The position numbers and the translations under genes were made by a program. A DNA stretch of 11,635 bases. It comes from Bacillota bacterium. GTDB taxonomy: Bacteria > Bacillota_A > Clostridia > DSM-8532. This document shows positions 7,500-11,635 of the stretch, piece by piece (position 1 is the first letter of the stretch; each line of letters begins with the position of its first letter). The notes beneath the pieces are model-generated. The model worked only from the letters and a program-made list of their open reading frames with translations. It made no database searches and was not told where the DNA came from. The stretch spans positions 1-11,635 of the forward strand of contig JAFADM010000589.1 in assembly GCA_023424865.1 (NCBI GenBank). Direction: 5' to 3'.

Positions 7500-7916
7500 A
7501 TGCGTATTTTATGTGTTGACTACGGTGACGCCAGAATGGGAATAGCAGTAAGTGATCCTCTTGGATGGACTGCTCAAATGCTGGAGACAATAAAATGGAA
7601 GGGTGACATCCAAAAACCCATTGCCCGTATTTGCCGGTTGGCTGCGGACTATCAGTGCGAATCCATAGTTGTGGGGCTACCGCGCAATATGGATGGAACG
7701 GTAGGCGAGCGTGAGCTTAAAACCCGGGAGTTTATGAAGCTTCTTGAGGAGGCCCTGGGACAAGTACCCGTTGTTCCCTGGGACGAACGGCTGACCACCG
7801 TTATGGCACAAAGAACCATGCATGATATGGGCATAAATGCAAAAAATCAAAAAGGCAGGATTGACCAGATGGCGGCTGCTTTTATACTGCAGGGATATCT
7901 TGACTCCCGGAAATAA
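7500..7916 (+). CDS. ruvX: RuvX/YqgF family pre-16S rRNA nuclease
   Basis: An RNase H-like fold protein linked to maturation of the 16S rRNA 5' end in E. coli; older annotations call it a putative Holliday junction resolvase. The 138-residue product has family length. It opens MRILCVDYGDARMGIAVSDPLG, with Asp7 as first acidic metal ligand. It then carries IVVGLPRNMDGTVG, PWDERLTTVMA and the last acidic motif RIDQMAAAFILQGYLD. All expected motifs are present. AGGAG lies at 7491-7495, only 4 nt before the ATG, which is short and may lower initiation. It is followed at 47 nt by a DUF1292 gene, the order seen as yrrK-yrzB in Bacillus and common in Clostridia, so cotranscription is likely. Confidence 0.94.
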   Translation: MRILCVDYGDARMGIAVSDPLGWTAQMLETIKWKGDIQKPIARICRLAADYQCESIVVGLPRNMDGTVGERELKTREFMKLLEEALGQVPVVPWDERLTTVMAQRTMHDMGINAKNQKGRIDQMAAAFILQGYLDSRK

Positions 7917-7963
7917 CCGGGAGCTATTTTCTTCCTGCGGCAAACGTGAAAGGAGAATTGAGA

Positions 7964-8287
7964 ATGGATTACGAAAATGAAATCATCGAATTGACCGGAG
8001 AGGACGGAGACATCATTAAGGCTGAGTATCTGGATACGGTTCTGGTGGATGATCAGGAATATGTGGTGCTGCTCCCTGTGGACGATTGTGAATGCGGCTG
8101 CGGACATGATCATGAATGCGACGATGAGGATTGCGGTTCCGAAGTAATCATCATGAAGCTGGAAAAGAACGGGGAAGAAGAGTACCTGGTTCCCGTTGAA
8201 GATGAAGATGAGCTGGAAAAAGCCTTCGAAGCTTTCCAGGATCAAATTGACGAGTACGAAGACGAGGACGAAGAGGACGAGGAATAA
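7964..8287 (+). CDS. DUF1292 (YrzB-like) acidic protein with a Cys/His cluster
   Basis: Function unknown; the family is common in Firmicutes beside ruvX. The 107-residue product has two short beta-rich DUF1292 blocks. The first, residues 1-40, is EIIELTGEDGDIIKAEYLDTV and EYVVLLPVDD. The second, about 60-80, is EVIIMKLEKNGEEEYLVPVEDEDELEKAF. Between them sits a cysteine/histidine-rich insert: Cys42, Cys44, Cys46, His48, His50, Cys52 and Cys57 within 16 residues, which could bind a metal. The tail is almost all Asp and Glu. The start is ATG 7964, with AAAGGAG at 7949-7955, 8 nt upstream. Identity to the family is good; metal binding is inference. Confidence 0.85.
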   Translation: MDYENEIIELTGEDGDIIKAEYLDTVLVDDQEYVVLLPVDDCECGCGHDHECDDEDCGSEVIIMKLEKNGEEEYLVPVEDEDELEKAFEAFQDQIDEYEDEDEEDEE

Positions 8288-8290
8288 TTT

Positions 8291-8308
8291 AAAGGCAGAA
8301 ATGCTTTT
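8291..8308 (+). terminator. Small GAAA-loop hairpin, possible weak terminator
   Basis: AAAGGCA (8291-8297) pairs with TGCTTTT (8302-8308), including one G-U, over a GAAA tetraloop, 3 nt after the DUF1292 stop codon. The T-rich 3' arm is part of the stem, so it is weak as a terminator by itself. Confidence 0.35.
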
Positions 8309-8321
8309 AGTCCGTGCAGCG

Positions 8322-8363
8322 GCCGGCCTTCCTTAATAAAAGGAGAGCCGGCCCTTCCTTAAT
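8322..8363 (+). terminator. Stem-loop after DUF1292 gene with an 11-bp direct repeat
   Basis: GCCGGC (8322-8327) pairs with GCCGGC (8347-8352). The stem continues through TTCCTT/AAGGA past one mismatch and a wobble to a short AT loop. Only a poor T-run follows. CCTTCCTTAAT occurs at 8327-8337 and 8353-8363, so the 3' flank copies part of the 5' arm. Termination is likely but not strong. From here to 8500 I see no gene and no convincing promoter. Confidence 0.5.
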
Positions 8364-8500
8364 GATCGCTATATCATAAGAGCAAGAACATTCCTTTATT
8401 TCAACCTTTCAATCATTCATTTAGAGCTGCTTTACCCCACGCTTGATGGAAAAGCCTAACAGTGAAATATTCATAAATAAATAAAAAGAGGTGACAGAGG

Positions 8501-9565
8501 TTGTCATACATAAAACGACTCCTGCTGCTGATTCTTTGTGTATTTCTACTCCCTCTGGGAGGCTGCGGAAAAGATGAGGATGTGGCACTGGAAGATACAC
8601 CAACTCCTCCTGTGATTGAAACAGAGCCCACGGAAACACCCCAGCCGGAAAGCAATGAGCCGGAGCTTTTCAACAGTGACTTTGTCCTGCCTGATCTCAG
8701 CGTACGCCCAATAGCTGTAATGATTGACAATCAGGGCACACGTGTTCTTCCCCAGGGCGGTATAAGCCAGGCCCAGATTGTTTACGAATTCCTCACCGAA
8801 TACACCATAACCCGTTATATGTTATTTTTCTGGGGCAATATACCCGATATGGTGGGACCTGTTCGCAGCGCCCGTCATTATTTCCTGGATTATGCCATGG
8901 AATATGGAGCCATTTACACTCATTTTGGTGGCAGCGAATACGCCAAGAGCGATATTAAGAAGCTGAAAATCAATGATATTGATGGATTGGTTCATGGCAA
9001 TGCCTTCTGGGATATCACCACGGACAGAGGCAACTGGCAGGATTCCTATACCTCCAAGGAGCGTCTGGATAAGCAGATTGAGGCTCTTAAGTATTCCACG
9101 GAGCCATCCAAAGACTTTCCTTTTTCCTACTACGACATGCTGACGTTGCCTGAGGGCGGTACAAAGGCTGAGTCCATTGCCATTAAATATGCGTCGGACA
9201 ATTACTTAAGCTATGAATATGACGAAGAAACCGCAGGCTATTTGCGCTTTCGCATGGGTCAGCCACAGATGGAGCGAAATACGGGGGAGCAGGTGAGGGT
9301 GACGAACATCCTCATACAAATTACCCCCTCCAACCGAATCGCTAATGATAAGGAAGGACGCATAAACCTGGAAAATATAGGAAATGGCGAAGGCTATTAT
9401 ATAACAGGAGGAACTGTGGTAAAGCTCAAATGGTCCAAAGCCAAGAGAGACGAGCAGACCGTTTATACCCTGGAGGACGGAAGTCCGGTAGTCTTTAACC
9501 GGGGACAGACCTGGATCGAAGTGATCCCAACAAACAATGCCGTGACCATAAAGGAGAGTCCCTGA
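8501..9565 (+). CDS. DUF3048 domain lipoprotein (YerB-like)
   Basis: A predicted membrane-anchored lipoprotein of unknown biochemical function. The start is a TTG at 8501, with AAGAGGTG ending 7 nt upstream; no ATG or GTG lies before the signal peptide. Residues 1-22 form a signal peptide with basic Lys5-Arg6, a Leu-rich core and the lipobox LGGC, giving lipidated Cys22. A Pro/Glu/Thr-rich linker (about 25-55) follows. The N-terminal DUF3048 domain includes RPIAVMIDNQ, YEFLTEYTITRYM, VGPVRSARHYFLD and THFGGSEYA. The C-terminal domain (about 265-350) includes WIEVIPTNNAV. At 354 residues it matches YerB-type length. It is convergent with the membrane protein gene on the other strand. Confidence 0.9.
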   Translation: MSYIKRLLLLILCVFLLPLGGCGKDEDVALEDTPTPPVIETEPTETPQPESNEPELFNSDFVLPDLSVRPIAVMIDNQGTRVLPQGGISQAQIVYEFLTEYTITRYMLFFWGNIPDMVGPVRSARHYFLDYAMEYGAIYTHFGGSEYAKSDIKKLKINDIDGLVHGNAFWDITTDRGNWQDSYTSKERLDKQIEALKYSTEPSKDFPFSYYDMLTLPEGGTKAESIAIKYASDNYLSYEYDEETAGYLRFRMGQPQMERNTGEQVRVTNILIQITPSNRIANDKEGRINLENIGNGEGYYITGGTVVKLKWSKAKRDEQTVYTLEDGSPVVFNRGQTWIEVIPTNNAVTIKESP

Positions 9566-9575
9566 TACCAATCAG

Positions 9576-9602
9576 AAAAAAGAATAACCCGGTACAACCG
9601 GG
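9576..9602 (-). terminator. Minus-strand terminator of the small membrane protein gene
   Basis: On the minus strand CCCGG-TTGTA-CCGGG (9602-9588) is followed by TTATTCTTTTTT (9587-9576), a clear intrinsic terminator. On the plus strand the same hairpin lacks a T-run, so it serves the minus strand. Its end lies about 10 nt from the lipoprotein stop codon. Confidence 0.7.
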
Positions 9603-9630
9603 CCTATTAATACCTTATAGCTTTTCTTTG

Positions 9631-9700
9631 ACGCACTCCCGGGGCTTATGACTGAATGCAGTACATTCAAATCAATGAAGCCAGGGTGTGCGTTCTTTTT
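9631..9700 (+). terminator. Plus-strand terminator of the DUF3048 gene
   Basis: ACGCAC (9631-9636) pairs with GTGCGT (9688-9693). CCC/GGG and GGCTT/AAGCC extend the stem past one mismatch and a bulge. A nested hairpin TGAATG/CATTCA (9653-9658/9664-9669) fills the loop. TTCTTTTT follows to 9700, immediately beside the stop codon of the minus-strand gene. Confidence 0.7.
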
Positions 9701-10045
9701 CTAATTCGACGATTTTCGGCTGACAAAGAGATCCAAAGCAAAGGCTCCCCCCGTCAGGATGATGAAGAACCTGAAGAAATAAAGTACGATCCACTGTATC
9801 ATATCCATCTGGCCTTCAAAGCGAAGGAATCCAGCGGAATAGCCGCTCAGTAAAAAAAGCGCTGCCGTAAGGGAAAAAAGAAAAACGGTTGAGGCAATTT
9901 TAAGCAGGAGTCGGCTGCCTTTATTCAAACCGGCGAACCTTTTTGAGGCAATGGCCATCAAAGAACGCAAACGGGCGCCCCTTTTTTGGGCCGAAGTTTG
10001 TGGTGCGTCACACTCGTTCCGCACTTTCTCGTTTCTATCTTCCAT
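9701..10045 (-). CDS. Small hypothetical protein with two membrane helices
   Basis: I do not recognise this 114-residue protein. It has a charged, basic N-terminal part (about residues 1-45). A hydrophobic helix follows, about residues 48-68 (ASTVFLFSLTAALFLLSGYS), then a short loop (GFLRFEGQMD). A second helix, about 78-105, is IQWIVLYFFRFFIILTGGAF, and a short polar tail ends it. The start chosen is the ATG whose complement is 10043-10045, preceded on that strand by GGGGGT. An upstream GTG at 10087 would add 14 residues but has no ribosome binding site. Two convincing membrane segments, its own terminator and the lack of any overlapping gene support it being real. It is divergent from the ABC exporter gene across 187 nt. 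No function can be assigned. Confidence 0.6.
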   Translation of the reverse strand: MEDRNEKVRNECDAPQTSAQKRGARLRSLMAIASKRFAGLNKGSRLLLKIASTVFLFSLTAALFLLSGYSAGFLRFEGQMDMIQWIVLYFFRFFIILTGGAFALDLFVSRKSSN

Positions 10046-10116
10046 AATGACCCCCAAACAAATCATTTTATACTGAAAACTTAACACAAATCATTGGTAT
10101 ATTTCAATCGAAATTT

Positions 10117-10162
10117 ATGGAATATTTTTTTTATTTCGTGTAAATTGCACCTGATATTCCAT
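10117..10162. repeat. 9-bp inverted repeat in the divergent intergenic region
   Basis: ATGGAATAT (10117-10125) is matched by ATATTCCAT (10154-10162) across a 28-bp AT-rich spacer. A smaller dyad, ATTTC-AATC-GAAAT (10101-10114), lies just before it. The region separates the minus-strand membrane protein from the ABC exporter, so these could be operator half-sites. No single strong promoter stands out in 10046-10232. Confidence 0.4.
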
Positions 10163-10232
10163 GTCAAAAAGCAGTAGGCTGTATCTGGGTTAAAGAAAAT
10201 AAGGCTACATAGATAAACGGAGGGAACTATTC

Positions 10233-11635
10233 ATGTCATTTAAATGGATATGGAGTTACATCAAGCCTTATCGCTTTAAAATGCTCTTCGGTCTGTTTCT
10301 TGTACTCATCGCAGCAGTTCTGGCAATGGTCAATCCCTATGTTTCCGGAATCATCGTAGACGACGTTATCAAGCTGAAGAAAACAGAAATTTTAAAGCCG
10401 ATACTCTTCCTCATGATCGGTGCGACCCTTTTGAAGTCTGTGGCAAGGTACGTTTTTCAGCTGACCTTTGAAACCGTATCTCAAAACATCTTCAAAAAGA
10501 TCAGGGAAGACATCTATCTCAAGCTTCAAGCCCTGGATTTTCGCTTCTTCGATACTAATCGAACCGGGGATATCATGGCCAAGATGACCAGTGATATGGA
10601 AGCGATCCGTCACTTTATTGCAGGCGTCATTTATATGTGCTTTGAAAACGGCATGGTTTTCCTGTTTGCTGTCATCATGCTGTTTCAGAACAACTGGATG
10701 CTTGCTGCCTTCATGTTTGCCGTGACACCTGTCACCTGTTTTTTTGCCCTGCGGCTGGCAAAGCAGGTGAAGCCCACCTTCTTTAAAGTGCGGGAACAGT
10801 TTTCCCGCCTCAACACCGTTGTCCAGGAAAATATCAGCGGCAATCGTGTGGTGAAGGCTTTTGCCAAGGAAGGTTATGAAGTTGAGAAGTTCGAAAAGGA
10901 AAACGAAAGCTTTAAACAGTCCAACCTGGAGTCTGCCAAGGTTTGGAGCAAGTATCTGCCGGTACTGGACTCACTGGCCAGTGTCCTCACCGTGGTAATG
11001 ATTCTGGCCGGTGGTATTCTGGTTATCCAAGGCAGTATGACCATCGGACAGCTGGTAGCCTTCAACAGCTTTACCTGGGCGCTTAACAACCCTATGCGAA
11101 TGGTGGGGTGGCTTATCAATGATATCCAGCGTTTCTCCGCCTCCGCAGAAAAGGTTATGGCGCTTCTGGACAATGAACCGGGTATTAAAAACCAGGTTGT
11201 TGCGGAAGAAAAGTCCTCCATACGGGGCCGGGTGGAGTTTAACCATGTGGGCTTCAGCTACGGAGACGAGAAGGTTCTTGAGGACATCAGCTTTGTTGCT
11301 GATCCAGGGCAGACCATAGGCATTATAGGTCCCACCGGCTCGGGAAAATCTACGCTCATCAATCTTATCTGCCGCTTTTACGATTGCACCTCAGGCTGTA
11401 TTAAGGTTGATAATACCGATGTCAAGCAGTTGGATTTGAAGCAGCTTCGCAAGCATATTTCCTCGGCCATGCAGGATATCTTCCTCTTTTCCGATACCAT
11501 TGAGGGGAATATTGCTTACGGCGTTCCTCATGCCAATGAGGAGAAGGTGCAGTGGGCAGCCCGTCTGGCTGGGGCCCACGATTTTATCCTGAACTTTCCC
11601 GAAGGCTACGACACCATCATCGGTGAAAGAGGCGT
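10233..11635 (+). CDS. ABC exporter half-transporter, 3' end outside the window
   Basis: A type IV (multidrug/lipid A exporter-like) ABC half-transporter, with membrane domain and ATPase domain in one chain. The ATG at 10233 has GGAGGG (10219-10224) 8 nt upstream. The transmembrane domain spans about residues 1-310, with helices such as MLFGLFLVLIAAVLAMV and FLFAVIMLFQ. It also has the typical loop segments LDFRFFDTNRTGDIMAKM and NISGNRVVKAFAKE. The ATPase domain begins near residue 334 with VEFNHVGFSYGDEKVL, where Tyr343 is the A-loop aromatic. Walker A is GPTGSGKS (Lys372), and the Q-loop Gln414 lies in AMQDIFLFS. The window ends at GYDTIIGERG, right before the expected LSGGQ signature, so signature and Walker B are unseen. 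Substrate is unknown. A second half-transporter downstream is common for this type but not visible. Confidence 0.94.
   Translation, partial: MSFKWIWSYIKPYRFKMLFGLFLVLIAAVLAMVNPYVSGIIVDDVIKLKKTEILKPILFLMIGATLLKSVARYVFQLTFETVSQNIFKKIREDIYLKLQALDFRFFDTNRTGDIMAKMTSDMEAIRHFIAGVIYMCFENGMVFLFAVIMLFQNNWMLAAFMFAVTPVTCFFALRLAKQVKPTFFKVREQFSRLNTVVQENISGNRVVKAFAKEGYEVEKFEKENESFKQSNLESAKVWSKYLPVLDSLASVLTVVMILAGGILVIQGSMTIGQLVAFNSFTWALNNPMRMVGWLINDIQRFSASAEKVMALLDNEPGIKNQVVAEEKSSIRGRVEFNHVGFSYGDEKVLEDISFVADPGQTIGIIGPTGSGKSTLINLICRFYDCTSGCIKVDNTDVKQLDLKQLRKHISSAMQDIFLFSDTIEGNIAYGVPHANEEKVQWAARLAGAHDFILNFPEGYDTIIGERG

Noticed and set aside
9656..9853. 65-codon plus-strand frame after the DUF3048 gene
   Set aside because: It begins inside the terminator hairpin, lacks a ribosome binding site and overlaps the more convincing membrane protein on the minus strand.

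Overview
The window reads as chromosomal core genome from an anaerobic, low-to-mid-GC Firmicute, most likely class Clostridia. The evidence is strong AGGAGG-type ribosome binding sites, the infC-rpmI-rplT cluster, a gap / pgk-tpiA-gpmI glycolytic block, the ruvX-DUF1292 pair, and a DUF3048 (YerB-type) lipoprotein. I cannot fix the genus from sequence alone. I see no insertion sequence, phage gene, CRISPR array, tRNA or rRNA, and no clear sign of transferred DNA.

Layout. (1) 1-1218: translation operon infC (IF3, apparently starting at an AUU codon), rpmI (L35) and rplT (L20), closed by a hairpin terminator. (2) 1238-2044: SpoU/TrmH-family RNA 2'-O-methyltransferase with its own ribosome binding site directly behind that terminator. 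(3) 2045-3456: gap with a good sigma-A-like promoter, a phased direct repeat upstream, and a long structured 3' region ending in a clean terminator. (4) 3497-7424: pgk, tpiA and gpmI behind their own promoter, with a very stable hairpin between tpiA and gpmI. (5) 7500-8352: ruvX and an acidic DUF1292 protein carrying a Cys/His cluster, followed by hairpins. (6) 8501-9565: DUF3048 lipoprotein with a TTG start. (7) 9701-10045, minus strand: an unrecognised small two-helix membrane protein, convergent with the lipoprotein; the two terminators interlock. (8) 10233 to the window end: an ABC exporter half-transporter, cut off just before its signature motif.

How the genes work together. GAPDH, PGK, TpiA and GpmI form the triose-phosphate to 2-phosphoglycerate part of glycolysis. 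Enolase and a CggR-type repressor are not in the window. IF3, L35, L20, the RNA methyltransferase and RuvX (16S rRNA maturation) all serve the ribosome. The lipoprotein, small membrane protein and ABC exporter are envelope-associated, with no demonstrable functional link.

I found no clearly new multi-gene system. The most interesting signals are RNA-level: the AUU start of infC, the tpiA-gpmI hairpin with competing downstream pairings, the gap 3' structured region and the interlocked convergent terminators. The Cys/His cluster in the DUF1292 protein is the main protein-level oddity.
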